A stretch of 64,000 nucleotides of DNA. Origin: DATARR01 sp034666985. Lineage in GTDB: Bacteria > Acidobacteriota > Thermoanaerobaculia > Multivoradales > UBA5704. The position numbers and the translations under genes were made by a program. Positions within the stretch are counted from its first letter, which is position 1. Each line of letters starts with the position of its first letter. Shown here one piece after another: positions 33,787 to 42,432 of this stretch. The notes beneath the pieces were generated by a model that had not been told where the DNA came from, searched no databases, and was given only the letters and a program-made list of their open reading frames with translations. The stretch is taken from the NCBI GenBank assembly GCA_034666985.1, contig JAXDKS010000043.1, positions 124,001 through 188,000 on the forward strand, given 5' to 3'.

Positions 33787-35031
33787 ATGCGATCACAGCA
33801 CCCGGCAGGGCCGGTGGCGGTCACCGGGGTCGGCGCCGTCTCCGGCCTGGGCTGGGGTGTAGCCGCCCTCTGGAAAGGGCTGCGGGCCGGCCGCGGCGGG
33901 ATCGGCCCCTTCGACCGCTTCGACCACTCCCGGCACCGCACGCATCTGGCCGCCGAGGCCGGCGATCCGCCGCCGGCCCTCGCCCGCTCGATCCCGGGCT
34001 GGCGCCGCCTCTCCATCGCCGACCGTTTCGCGATTTTCGCCGTGCTGGAAGCCCTGGGGCAGGCCGGGCTTGGGGCCCCCTTCGGCGACGACGCCGAGGC
34101 GGGGGTCTACTTCGGCAGCAGCACGGGCGGCATGTACGAGAGCGAGCTGTTCTTCGCCGACTTCCTGCGCGACCCGCGGCGGGCGCGGCTCTCCGCCCTG
34201 GTGGCGCAGCAGGTGAACGCTCCGGGCGACGCCGTGGCCCGCCATCTGGGGGCGACCGGGCCGGTGGCGACCTTCTCCTCGGCCTGTGCCTCGGGGGCCC
34301 TGGCCCTGGGCGCGGCCCTGGAGGCGGTGCGCTCGGGCGAGGTGGAGGTGGCGATCACCGGCGGCTCCGACTCGCTGTGCCAGCTCACCTATGCCGGCTT
34401 CAACGCCCTGCGCTCCGTGGACGAGGTCCCCTGCAGGCCGTTTCGCGCCGGCCGCGCCGGCATGTCGTTCGGCGAGGGGGCGGCCGTGCTGGTGCTGGAG
34501 CCGTTGGCGCGGGCCCTGGCGCGCGGGGCCGCGCCGCTGGCGGTGCTCGCCGGCGCCGGCTCCTCCTGCGACGCCCACCACATGACGGCGCCGGACCCGA
34601 CGGGCGCGGGCGCGGCCGCGGCCGTGGCGGCGGCCCTGGCGGACGCGGGCCTGCCGCCCGAGACGATCGACTTCGTCAACGTCCACGGCACGGGCACGCC
34701 GCTCAACGACGCCGCCGAATGGCAGGCGCTGCAGCGGGTCTTCGGGGAGCGGGCCGGGGAGATGCCGCTGGTGGCCACCAAGGCGCTGATCGGCCATCTG
34801 CTGGGCTGCTCCGGGGCGATCGAGGCGGTCGCCACGGTGCTGTGTCTTCACCACGGCGAGCTGCACCCGGTGGGGAGGAATGGGGAGGAGGATCCGGAGC
34901 TGCCGGTCGCGCTGGTCCTCGACGAGCCCCTCCCCCTGCCAGGCGCACGGGCGGCGGTCTCCACCAGCCTCGCGTTCGGTGGGTCCAATGCCGCGCTCGT
35001 CTTCTCGCGGTGGACGGGCGCGGCCCCTTGA
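33787..35031 (+). CDS. beta-ketoacyl-ACP synthase (KS alpha, FabF-like)
   Basis: 414 residues with the complete Cys-His-His triad: Cys167 in FSSACASGALALG, His300 in VHGTGTPLND, and Lys332/His337 in TKALIGHLLGCSGA. The N-terminal VAVTGVGAVSGLGWG is typical of condensing enzymes. It performs decarboxylative Claisen condensation of malonyl-ACP onto an acyl chain. The next gene is a KS-like protein without these residues, so the pair resembles a KS-chain-length-factor heterodimer. Confidence 0.93.
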   Translation: MRSQHPAGPVAVTGVGAVSGLGWGVAALWKGLRAGRGGIGPFDRFDHSRHRTHLAAEAGDPPPALARSIPGWRRLSIADRFAIFAVLEALGQAGLGAPFGDDAEAGVYFGSSTGGMYESELFFADFLRDPRRARLSALVAQQVNAPGDAVARHLGATGPVATFSSACASGALALGAALEAVRSGEVEVAITGGSDSLCQLTYAGFNALRSVDEVPCRPFRAGRAGMSFGEGAAVLVLEPLARALARGAAPLAVLAGAGSSCDAHHMTAPDPTGAGAAAAVAAALADAGLPPETIDFVNVHGTGTPLNDAAEWQALQRVFGERAGEMPLVATKALIGHLLGCSGAIEAVATVLCLHHGELHPVGRNGEEDPELPVALVLDEPLPLPGARAAVSTSLAFGGSNAALVFSRWTGAAP

Positions 35032-36242
35032 GAGAGCCCGTCCTCGTCACGGGGCTGGGTACCCTGGGGGCCTGGGGTGGCGGCTCGGATCGTCTCGCCG
35101 TGGCCCTGGCCGCGGGCGTCCCCCTCACCTCCGAGGTCGACCGCTCGGCCGGTTATCACCTCCCCTGTGGCGCGCGCCGCGCCTGCCTGGTGCCTGCGGG
35201 CGAGCTCGCAGGCTGGATCTCGCCCGCCGAGTCCCGCCGCATGAGCCCGCCTTCGAAGCTGGCGGTGGCGGCCTCGCGCATGGCGCTGCGCTGCGCTGGT
35301 CTGGCCGATGCCGAGGAGACAGGGACGGCGGTGACGATCGCCACCGCCTTCGGGCCGTCCACCAATACGGAGGCGCTCCTCAAGCAGATCCTCTTCGAGG
35401 GCCCGGAGGCGGCCTCGCCCTCCCTCTTCATGGAGAGCGTGGCCAACGCGCCGGCGGCGCAGATCGCCATCGCCCTGAAGGCGCGGGGGGCGAGCCTGAC
35501 CGTCTGCCAGCGCGAGGCCGGGCCGCTCCTCGCCCTGGGCACGGGCGGCGCCGAGATCGCCGCCGGCCGTACCAGGCGGGTGCTGGCGGGCGTGGTCGAC
35601 GAGATGACGCCGCTCCTCCATGCCCTGCTCGACCGCTTCGGCGCCCTGGCCCGGGGAGATGAGGAGATGGCCCGGCCCTTCGACCGGCGCCGCAACGGCT
35701 TTCTGGCCGGCGAGGGGGCGACGGTGGCGGTGCTGGAGGGCGAATCCTCCGTCGCCGCCCGCGGCGGCCGGGCCCTGGCCCGCCTCCTGGCCTGGGGGAG
35801 CGCCTTCGATCCCACGGCCTCTCCCTCCGGCTGGGGGCACGGTTACCAGGCCCTGGCCCGGGGGCTGCGGCGCACCCTGGAGCGCGCCGGCCTCCAACCT
35901 TCCGACGTGGACCTCGTGGTCTCCGGCGCCTCGGGAGCCCGGGACGGCGACCGTCTGGAAGCCGAGGTCCTCCGCGCCGCCTGGGAGGGCTCGCCCCTGC
36001 CGCCCGTGGCCACCCCCAAGGCGGTGACGGGGGAGTACGGCGGCGGCCTGCTGGGAGCGGCCGTGCTGGCGGCGGCCGGCGCGCCCCTGGGCCCCACCCC
36101 CGGCTTCGGAGAGCCCGACCCCGAGCTGGGGATCGTCCCCCACGACGGCTCGCTCCTGGCGCCCCCCACGGTTGTCCTCGCCACCAGCCTGGCGGCGGGC
36201 GGGGCGGCGGCGTGGGTGGTGCTGGGGCGGGGTATGGGATAA
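35028..36242 (+). CDS. chain-length-factor-like ketosynthase (KS beta), catalytically degenerate
   Basis: 404 residues from TTG 35028, which overlaps the preceding TGA (TTGA). The fold is recognisable (EPVLVTGLGTLGAWG, FLAGEGATVAVLEGE, VVLATSLAAGGAAAWVVLG), but the active-site Cys region reads TVCQREAGPLLALG with no Cys at the nucleophile position. The first His motif is VVSGASGARDGD, and the second is TPKAVTGEYGGGLLG with Glu for His. This pattern (xEAG in place of ACASG) recalls chain-length factors of type II polyketide and aryl polyene systems. It should partner the upstream KS and set chain length. Confidence 0.85.
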   Translation: MREPVLVTGLGTLGAWGGGSDRLAVALAAGVPLTSEVDRSAGYHLPCGARRACLVPAGELAGWISPAESRRMSPPSKLAVAASRMALRCAGLADAEETGTAVTIATAFGPSTNTEALLKQILFEGPEAASPSLFMESVANAPAAQIAIALKARGASLTVCQREAGPLLALGTGGAEIAAGRTRRVLAGVVDEMTPLLHALLDRFGALARGDEEMARPFDRRRNGFLAGEGATVAVLEGESSVAARGGRALARLLAWGSAFDPTASPSGWGHGYQALARGLRRTLERAGLQPSDVDLVVSGASGARDGDRLEAEVLRAAWEGSPLPPVATPKAVTGEYGGGLLGAAVLAAAGAPLGPTPGFGEPDPELGIVPHDGSLLAPPTVVLATSLAAGGAAAWVVLGRGMG

Positions 36243-36249
36243 TCCCCCC

Positions 36250-36471
36250 ATGGCCAAGGCTGCACTGGACATCTCGCGACTGAGCCGTGAAGAGCAGCTC
36301 GATCTCCTCGACCGGCTTTGGGAAAATCTGGGTCGAGATCCGGAGGCGTTTCCACTGACGGAATCCCAACGGGAAGAGCTGGACCGGAGGCTCGACGAGC
36401 TCGAGGCCGAAGGCGCGACAGGCCTCTCCTGGGAGGAGGTCGTCGCTCAGATTCGGGCGCATTCCCGGTGA
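36250..36471 (+). CDS. antitoxin of a type II toxin-antitoxin pair (addiction module component)
   Basis: 73 residues (ATG 36250). LSREEQLDLLDRLWENLGRD and LTESQREELDRRLDELEAEG are the two helices typical of the short unstable antitoxins found with RelE/ParE toxins, and the C-terminus SWEEVVAQIRA is also usual. It starts 7 nt after the KS-beta gene and overlaps the toxin start (GTGA). Being inside a biosynthetic operon, it is either read through or served by an internal promoter; none was recognised. Confidence 0.85.
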   Translation: MAKAALDISRLSREEQLDLLDRLWENLGRDPEAFPLTESQREELDRRLDELEAEGATGLSWEEVVAQIRAHSR

Positions 36472-36767
36472 AGGCGGCAAGGTTCGTTTTCAGGCCGAAA
36501 GCCGCGCAGGACGTCGAGGCAGCCCATGGCTGGTACGAGAGGGAGCGGCAGGGTCTTGGCGACGAGCTTCTCGCAGAGATCCGGACCACCGTGCAGTCTG
36601 TTCTGGCGATGCCCGAAGCCTATCCGGTGATCAGTCGCCAGACGCGTAGGGCCCTCATCCATCGATTCCCCTACGGCCTCTTCTACAGGATCGTGGAGGA
36701 TACGATCGTCTTCGTGGCCTGCTTCCATACGAGCCGCAATCCGGACTTGTGGAAACGCCGCAGGTGA
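36468..36767 (+). CDS. RelE/ParE-type toxin
   Basis: 99 residues from GTG 36468, coupled to the antitoxin stop. FVFRPKAAQDVEAAHGWYERERQG is the first helix pair of ParE/RelE toxins; LLAEIRTTVQSVLAMPEAYP, RRALIHRFPYGLFYRIVEDTIVFVACFH and the basic tail NPDLWKRRR complete the fold. The target (gyrase or translating mRNA) cannot be deduced. The pair is intact, so likely functional. Confidence 0.87.
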   Translation: MKAARFVFRPKAAQDVEAAHGWYERERQGLGDELLAEIRTTVQSVLAMPEAYPVISRQTRRALIHRFPYGLFYRIVEDTIVFVACFHTSRNPDLWKRRR

Positions 36768-36867
36768 ACGGCGGGAAGTCTCTTCCGCACCTTGGGCTAG
36801 AATTCCGCCACCCGGAGGCGGTCATCCGGTAAGATCTCGTCTATCCAGGAGGAGGAGCGGAGCCGTT

Positions 36868-37584
36868 TTGCGAAACCAGGCCGGAGAGACCCTGCGGGTC
36901 GCCGCCACGATCCCCGCCTACCAGGCGGCGCCGTCGGTGGGGGCGGTCGTGCGCGGCACCCTGCGCTTCCTGCCCGCGGTGCTGGTGGTGGACGACGGCT
37001 CGACGGACGCTACGGCCGAGGAGGCGCGGCGCGCCGGAGCGCGGGTGCTCTCGCTGCCCAGGAACCGCGGCAAAGGGGCGGCCCTCTCTGCCGCCTTCGC
37101 CGACCTGTTCGGCCGCGGCTTCGACGCCGTGATCACCCTCGACGCCGACGGCCAGCATCTGCCGGAGGAGATCCCCAAGCTCCTCCAGGCCGCCGAGGAG
37201 CAGGGCGGCGACCTGGTGCTGGGCATCCGCGACCACCTCTTCGGCAAGATGAGCGGCGCGCGCCGGGCCAGCAACCGGCTGTCGTCCAAGGCCATCTCCT
37301 TCGCCGCCGGCCAGCACCTCTCCGACATCCAGACCGGCTTCCGCTTCTACTCCCGCCGGCTCATCGAGACCGTGGGCTTCCCTGGCGCCCGCTTCGAGGC
37401 CGAGAGCGCCGTCGTGGTGCGGGCTGCCCGGCGCGGCTTCAAGGTGGTGACGGTGCCCGTGCGCCTGGGGTTCGCCGACGGGCGGACGACGAGCCACTAC
37501 CGGCCGCTCCTCGACAGCCTGCGGATCGCCGGCGCAGTCACCCGCGCCCGCCTGGAGATGCTGGGTTGGGCCCGGTCCTCGTAA
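36868..37584 (+). CDS. family 2 glycosyltransferase (dolichyl-phosphate-mannose-synthase-like)
   Basis: 238 residues from TTG 36868, preceded by an excellent Shine-Dalgarno (aggaggaggag). GT-A motifs: AATIPAYQAAPSVGAVV, VLVVDDGSTDAT, RNRGKGAALSAAF, ITLDADGQH (DxD-like), and GFRFYSRRLIE. The RPLLDSLRI end has no membrane domain. It is expected to transfer a sugar to a lipid or polyene carrier; GT2 enzymes are common in aryl polyene loci. It overlaps the ketoreductase gene by 19 nt. Confidence 0.88.
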   Translation: MRNQAGETLRVAATIPAYQAAPSVGAVVRGTLRFLPAVLVVDDGSTDATAEEARRAGARVLSLPRNRGKGAALSAAFADLFGRGFDAVITLDADGQHLPEEIPKLLQAAEEQGGDLVLGIRDHLFGKMSGARRASNRLSSKAISFAAGQHLSDIQTGFRFYSRRLIETVGFPGARFEAESAVVVRAARRGFKVVTVPVRLGFADGRTTSHYRPLLDSLRIAGAVTRARLEMLGWARSS

Positions 37585-38285
37585 CCGGCGGCAGCCGCGG
37601 CCTGGGGCGGGCGATCGTGGAGTCCCTCGCCGCCGAGCCGGGCTCCCGCATCGCCTTCACCTTTAGCGCCAACGAGGCCGCGGCCCGCGAGGTCGAGGCG
37701 GCCACCGGCGCCCGCGCCTTCCCCTTCGAGCTGCGCGACCGCGACCGGGCGGACGACCTGGTGGCGGAGGTCGAGGCCGCCCTCGGACCTCTCGAAGGGC
37801 TGGTCAACAACGCCGGTCTGCGCCGGGAGTCACTGCTGGCCCTGACCTCGGACGAGGACTGGGACGCGGTGGTGGACGCCAATCTGGGCGGGCTCTTCCG
37901 CTGCTGCCGGGCCGCGCTCCGCGGCCTGATGGTGCGGCGGCGGGGTTCGATCGTCAACGTCTCCTCGCTCTCCGCCTTCCACGGCGTGGCCGGCCAGGGG
38001 GCCTACGCCGCGTCGAAGGCCGGCATCCTGGGTCTCACCCGCTCGCTGGCCCGGGAGGTGGGCAAGCGGGGCATCCGGGTCAACGCCGTGGTGCCCGGCT
38101 TCGTGGCCACCGACCTGACCACCGGTCTGCCCGAGGCGGCCGTCGCCCACCTCCGCGCCGGCGAGTGCCTGGCCCGGGGTGTGCGACCGGAAGACGTGGC
38201 CCAGGCGGTGCTGTTCCTGCTCTCGGACCGCGCCGCGGGCATCACCGGCCAGGCATTGGTGGTGGACGCGGGCGCTTCCGCCTGA
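37566..38285 (+). CDS. 3-oxoacyl-ACP reductase (SDR, FabG-like)
   Basis: 239 residues, TTG start inside the GT2 3' end. NADPH motif VTGGSRGLGRAI, NNAG (LVNNAGLRRESL), catalytic Ser in IVNVSSLSAFHG and YxxxK (YAASKAG). The C-terminal ITGQALVVDAGAS is typical of FabG. It would reduce the beta-keto group after each KS condensation. Confidence 0.92.
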   Translation: MGPVLVTGGSRGLGRAIVESLAAEPGSRIAFTFSANEAAAREVEAATGARAFPFELRDRDRADDLVAEVEAALGPLEGLVNNAGLRRESLLALTSDEDWDAVVDANLGGLFRCCRAALRGLMVRRRGSIVNVSSLSAFHGVAGQGAYAASKAGILGLTRSLAREVGKRGIRVNAVVPGFVATDLTTGLPEAAVAHLRAGECLARGVRPEDVAQAVLFLLSDRAAGITGQALVVDAGASA

Positions 38286-38300
38286 GTCATCATCCTGGTC

Positions 38301-40841
38301 ATGCTCTCCCGCCTCTCCTCGTCCCTCGCCGCCTTCATCGCCCGCCGGCCGCGCCTCGTGCTGGCGATCGGGCTGCTGGTGACGCTGGCGTCCCTGGTCC
38401 CGGCCGCGCGCCTGCGCATCGAGACCCGACTCGAGGCCCTGCTGCCGGAAGGAGCGCCGGCGGCGGAGGGCTACCGCACGTTCCTGGCGACGTTCGGGGG
38501 GTTCGAGAAGGTCTTCGTCCTGGTGCGCGCGCCCGATGGCCCCGGCGGACACCGAGTTGACGCGGAGACCCTGACCAACGCCGCGAGCGAGTTGGCCGAC
38601 CGGATGCGGGAGAGCCCCCTGGTGGCCGACGCCCGGGCCGGCCTGACGGAGGAGGACGAGCGCTTCTTCTTCCAGCACATGGCTCCCAGCATGCCGCTCC
38701 TCGTCCACGCGCCGGGCTGGAGGGAGGATCTGGCCCGCCGGCTGGAGCCGCAGGCGGTCCAGGCCCGGGTGGCCCAGATGCGGCAGACGCTGCGCAGCCC
38801 GGCGGGCGCGATCGCGGCGCCGCTGTTCGCCGCCGATCCCCTGGGGCTGTCGGAAGGTCTGCTGGGGCAAGCCGCGGCGTCGCTTCCCATCGATCCGCTG
38901 AGCGGAGCCTTCATCTCGCCCGATGGCAGCGCCAGCCTGGTGATCCTCACGCCGGCCAGCGCCGAGGTCGACCCCGAGGGCGGGCGGGCCCTCCTCGCCT
39001 CGCTGCGGGGCGCCTACGGGGAGGTGCGCAAATCGGTGGGGGTGCCGCTCGACTTCCAGGCCGTGGGCGGACCGATCTACGCCGCTCAGGACGAGGCCAT
39101 CTTCCGCGCCGACCTCGCGGGCACGGCGACCAGCACCTGCGTCGGGCTCGCCCTGGTGATGATCCTCGGCTTCGAGGGCTTCTTCCTGCCGTCGGCCATC
39201 CTCGCCGCCGTGACCGCGGGCACGGTCTGGATGGCGGCGGGGGCCTCCCTGGAGCTGGGCAGCATCAGCGTGCTGAGCGTGGGCTTCACTGCCGCCCTGC
39301 TGGGCATGGGGGTGGACTTCGGCATTCTCGGCTCAGCCCTGTTCCGCGAGCGGCGGCTGCGCGGCGAGGGAGTCGCCCCAGCGCTGGCCGCGGCCTTCCG
39401 GGAGACCGGGCCGGGCAATGCCACGACGGCCTTCACCACGGCCGCGGGCCTCGCCTCGCTGACGGTGGCCCACTTCCGGCTGCTCAAGGAGCTGGGGCAG
39501 GTGCTGTCGGTGGGGATCGTCGCCACGCTGATCGCCACCGCGACCCTGTGCGCCGCGCTGCTCGCGGGCTTCCCGCGCGCCTCGGCCAACTTTCGCCCGC
39601 TGCGGCTGTGGCCCCGCTTCGGCCGGCCGGTCCTGACCGGCATCGCCGAGCTGTCGGCCCGGCGGTGGCGCGCCTGCCTGGTTTTGACCCTCCTGGTCAC
39701 GGCGGCGGCCGGCTGGGGGATCTCGCGCCTGGAGCTCTCCACCGACCTGCGGGCGCTGCGGCCGGCCGACGCCCCGTCGGCGTCGGCCGAGCGGCTGCTG
39801 GTGGAGAAGTTCTCCCTGGGGCTCGACACCTTCTCGGTGGTGCTGCGCGGGCGCACCCTCGACGAGGCGCTGGACCGGGCCGCGGCGGCACGCGAGATCC
39901 TGGAGGCGCGACTGGGGCCGCGGGTGGAGATCACCTCCCCCTCGGACTGGCTGGTGCTGGGCGGCCGGCTCCAGCGGCGGCTGGCGGAGCTGCGCGGTCT
40001 GCCCCTGGAGCGGGCGGCGGACGACTTCCAGCGTGAGCTGGCCGCGGCCGGTTTCAAGCCCGAGCGCTTCGCCGCCGCCCTCGCCACCCTGCGGGAACTG
40101 GGCCGTGGGGAGTCCCCGGGCGCGCCGCCCCCCGGCGAGTGGCCGCGCTGGATGTCGGAGCTGGTGCGGCTGGCCCCGCAGGAGGCCAAAGGGGAGGCGG
40201 TCGTTGCCGTGCACGTGCGGCTCCCCCTGGGAATGGGCGCCAAGGTGGACCCGGGAGCTTTGAGCCAGGAGCTCTCGCGCCTTGCGCCCGATCGCCGGGA
40301 CGTGGCCCTGGCCGCCATCTCGTGGGTCGGGGCGGAGCTGCGGGACTTGGCGCTATCGGACCTCGCGCGGTCGAGCGCCCTGGCCCTGGTGCTGGTCGGC
40401 GGGGTGGTGCTCTTCTCCTTCAAGGGCCGGCTGCGGGACGCGCTGATCGCGGTCCTCCCCTTGACCCTGGGATGCCTGTGGACGTTCGGGCTCTGGGGCG
40501 CCCTGGGCCTGCCCCTGGATCTGCTGTGCGCCTTCACCGTCCCCCTGCTCCTGGGCACCGGCACGACCCTGGGAGCCAACGCCGTCCACTGGAAGCGTCT
40601 GCACCCGGACCGTGGCCTCAAGGGCGCGGCCTCCGACATGGGCCTGGGCCTCACCCTGGCGACGCTGACCACGGTGATCGGGTTCGGCAGCCTCGCCACC
40701 TCGCGGGTGCCGGGGTTGCGGCATGCCGGCATCCTAGTGGCCCTGGGCCTCTCCGCCTGCCTGCTGGCCACCATCCTGGTGCTGCCGGCCCTGGAGGTTC
40801 TCCTCGACCGCCTCCGGGGTCCAAAAAGCATGGGAGAATAG
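38301..40841 (+). CDS. MMPL/RND-family lipid exporter
   Basis: 846 residues with two repeats of one helix, a large periplasmic domain and five to six helices (ARRPRLVLAIGLLVTLASL; FLPSAILAAVTAGTVWMAA; LGMGVDFGILGSALF with the DFG-type charged helix; the second half ALALVLVGGVVLFSF, LLGTGTTLGANAVHWKRL). MMPL exporters of this size accompany aryl polyene, flexirubin and long-chain lipid loci, where they move the acyl product across the inner membrane. It is spaced 15 nt from the ketoreductase. Confidence 0.9.
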   Translation: MLSRLSSSLAAFIARRPRLVLAIGLLVTLASLVPAARLRIETRLEALLPEGAPAAEGYRTFLATFGGFEKVFVLVRAPDGPGGHRVDAETLTNAASELADRMRESPLVADARAGLTEEDERFFFQHMAPSMPLLVHAPGWREDLARRLEPQAVQARVAQMRQTLRSPAGAIAAPLFAADPLGLSEGLLGQAAASLPIDPLSGAFISPDGSASLVILTPASAEVDPEGGRALLASLRGAYGEVRKSVGVPLDFQAVGGPIYAAQDEAIFRADLAGTATSTCVGLALVMILGFEGFFLPSAILAAVTAGTVWMAAGASLELGSISVLSVGFTAALLGMGVDFGILGSALFRERRLRGEGVAPALAAAFRETGPGNATTAFTTAAGLASLTVAHFRLLKELGQVLSVGIVATLIATATLCAALLAGFPRASANFRPLRLWPRFGRPVLTGIAELSARRWRACLVLTLLVTAAAGWGISRLELSTDLRALRPADAPSASAERLLVEKFSLGLDTFSVVLRGRTLDEALDRAAAAREILEARLGPRVEITSPSDWLVLGGRLQRRLAELRGLPLERAADDFQRELAAAGFKPERFAAALATLRELGRGESPGAPPPGEWPRWMSELVRLAPQEAKGEAVVAVHVRLPLGMGAKVDPGALSQELSRLAPDRRDVALAAISWVGAELRDLALSDLARSSALALVLVGGVVLFSFKGRLRDALIAVLPLTLGCLWTFGLWGALGLPLDLLCAFTVPLLLGTGTTLGANAVHWKRLHPDRGLKGAASDMGLGLTLATLTTVIGFGSLATSRVPGLRHAGILVALGLSACLLATILVLPALEVLLDRLRGPKSMGE

Positions 40842-40861
40842 GGAACCGGGATTTTGCCGCC

Positions 40862-41821
40862 ATGAGTGTCGCCGTTCCTCACGAGACCCCGCCCCACGCG
40901 CCCGAGGCCGGCTGGGCCCGCCGGCTGCTGGGGCCGTTCCACGTCACCGGCGTGTTCTGGTTCCGCTTCCACCGCTTCGGCGTGAAGATCCTCCCCGACT
41001 GGGCCCTGCGCGGGGTGCTCGCGCTCTTCACCACCTTCTTCTGGATCGTCCTGCGGAGGATCCGCAACGCCATCGCCGGCAACCTCGAGGCGGTGCTCGG
41101 CCCCTGCGGCTGGTGGCAGCGCCAGGTCCGCATCCACCGCACCTTCCGCACCTTCGCCTGGTGTCTCTCGGAGCGCTATGAGCGCCTGAGCACGGACCGG
41201 ACCTTCGCGGTGGAAGCCGAGGGGCTCGACGGCTGGCGGGAGCTCAACGGGTCGGCCGAGGGCTTCATCCTCGTCACCGCCCATCTCGGGAGCTGGGAGG
41301 TGGGCTCCATGCTCCCGGCCTCCCGGGAGCAGCGGCGGATCCACGTCGTCCGCGAGGCCGAGACCGACCCGCGGGCGCAGCGCTTCATCGAGGAGCTGAT
41401 CCGCCGCTGCGGCGGCGACCTGTACGTCACCCACTTCGCCGAGGACCCCCAACTCGGCGTGGCGATGCTCGACGCCCTGCGCCAGGGCGAGGTGGTGGCC
41501 CTCCAGGGCGACCGCCCGCGCGCGGGCGGACGGGCGGCGGAGCTGCGCCTGTTCGGGCGCCCCTTTCCCCTCCCCGTAGGCCCGGCCGCCCTGGCCCGCG
41601 CCGCCGGCGTGCCGATCGTCCCCGTGTTCGTCTTCCGCGAAGGGCGGCGGCACTACCGTTGCGTCATCCGGCCTCCTATCCGCGTCGCCCAGACGGGCGA
41701 CCGCCAGCGGGACCTCGAGCAGGCCCTGGAGCGGTTCGCCGCCGACCTCGAAGCGGCCATCCGGCGGGAGCCCCATCAGTGGTTCTGTTTTCGCAGGATC
41801 TGGAACGACGACGAACGGTAG
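40862..41821 (+). CDS. LpxL/HtrB-like lysophospholipid acyltransferase
   Basis: 319 residues from ATG 40862. One N-terminal membrane helix (LRGVLALFTTFFWIVL) is followed by the HxxxxE acyltransferase motif (AHLGSWE) and LQGDRPRAGGRAAELRLFGRPFPLPVGPAALARAAGVPIVPVF in conserved-block order. It probably transfers the ACP-bound chain to a lipid or sugar acceptor at the inner membrane, like the acyltransferases of aryl polyene loci. It closes the rightward operon; a TATAAT follows immediately after its stop. Confidence 0.88.
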   Translation: MSVAVPHETPPHAPEAGWARRLLGPFHVTGVFWFRFHRFGVKILPDWALRGVLALFTTFFWIVLRRIRNAIAGNLEAVLGPCGWWQRQVRIHRTFRTFAWCLSERYERLSTDRTFAVEAEGLDGWRELNGSAEGFILVTAHLGSWEVGSMLPASREQRRIHVVREAETDPRAQRFIEELIRRCGGDLYVTHFAEDPQLGVAMLDALRQGEVVALQGDRPRAGGRAAELRLFGRPFPLPVGPAALARAAGVPIVPVFVFREGRRHYRCVIRPPIRVAQTGDRQRDLEQALERFAADLEAAIRREPHQWFCFRRIWNDDER

Positions 41822-41827
41822 TATAAT
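41822..41827 (+). promoter_or_regulatory. perfect -10 box upstream of secreted protein gene
   Basis: TATAAT directly abuts the acyltransferase stop and lies 116 nt upstream of the next ATG; a -35 at usual spacing is poor (tctgga). Confidence 0.4.
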
Positions 41828-41943
41828 TTCAAACAAGATTCCATTGCAGGTTGTCGTCTGGGTTTGGAGGCGGTGCAGGGGTCAGGTCGTTGCGCGGACA
41901 TGGGATGCCAGCGATCTTGTACCCTTCACGAAAGGAGTGAACC

Positions 41944-42432
41944 ATGTGCTCTCACCGCCACCTCGCCTTCCTCGTCCTCTTCGCCCTTCTGCTGATTCCA
42001 GCGGCCGCCCGACCCCAGCAGAGCAATCTGGAGCTCGATCCCGGGGTCGTGACCCTGAGTGCCTGTGACACCGCCCACCTCACAGGAGTCTGTGATCGCG
42101 TCCACGTCGAGACGGTGGAGTCCGTGAGTGTGGGCGGGAGGCTCCAGATCGGGGGGAAGCCGTATGTCCTGGACTGGATGGGCCCGGGCTATTACCTGGA
42201 TTCAGGCGTCATCCTCCAGGCTCAGGGCAAGGCCAGGCGCAATCTCGCCGGCCAGCGCTGGGTGGAGGTCTACCCGGAGCCGGGCAGAGTCCATACCTCC
42301 CGATCCTGGAAGGACGTGGACGCCAATCGCCTGCTCTCCGTGGCCGACGCGCTGACGCTGGAGGACGGCCGGATCGTGCGGATCAAGGACGTGCGGCTCA
42401 ACCTGCGGGTGAGCCCGGCCCCGGAGCCGTGA
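41944..42432 (+). CDS. secreted protein of unknown function
   Basis: 162 residues with a signal peptide (HLAFLVLFALLLIPAAARPQQ). The mature part has two Cys (LSACDTAHLTGVCDRV), then beta-rich sequence (VHVETVESVSVGGRLQIGGKPYVLDWMG, GYYLDSGVILQAQGK) and a basic-acidic C-terminus. Shine-Dalgarno aaaggag precedes ATG. Its end overlaps the convergent rhodanese gene by 35 nt. No family is recognised. Confidence 0.7.
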   Translation: MCSHRHLAFLVLFALLLIPAAARPQQSNLELDPGVVTLSACDTAHLTGVCDRVHVETVESVSVGGRLQIGGKPYVLDWMGPGYYLDSGVILQAQGKARRNLAGQRWVEVYPEPGRVHTSRSWKDVDANRLLSVADALTLEDGRIVRIKDVRLNLRVSPAPEP

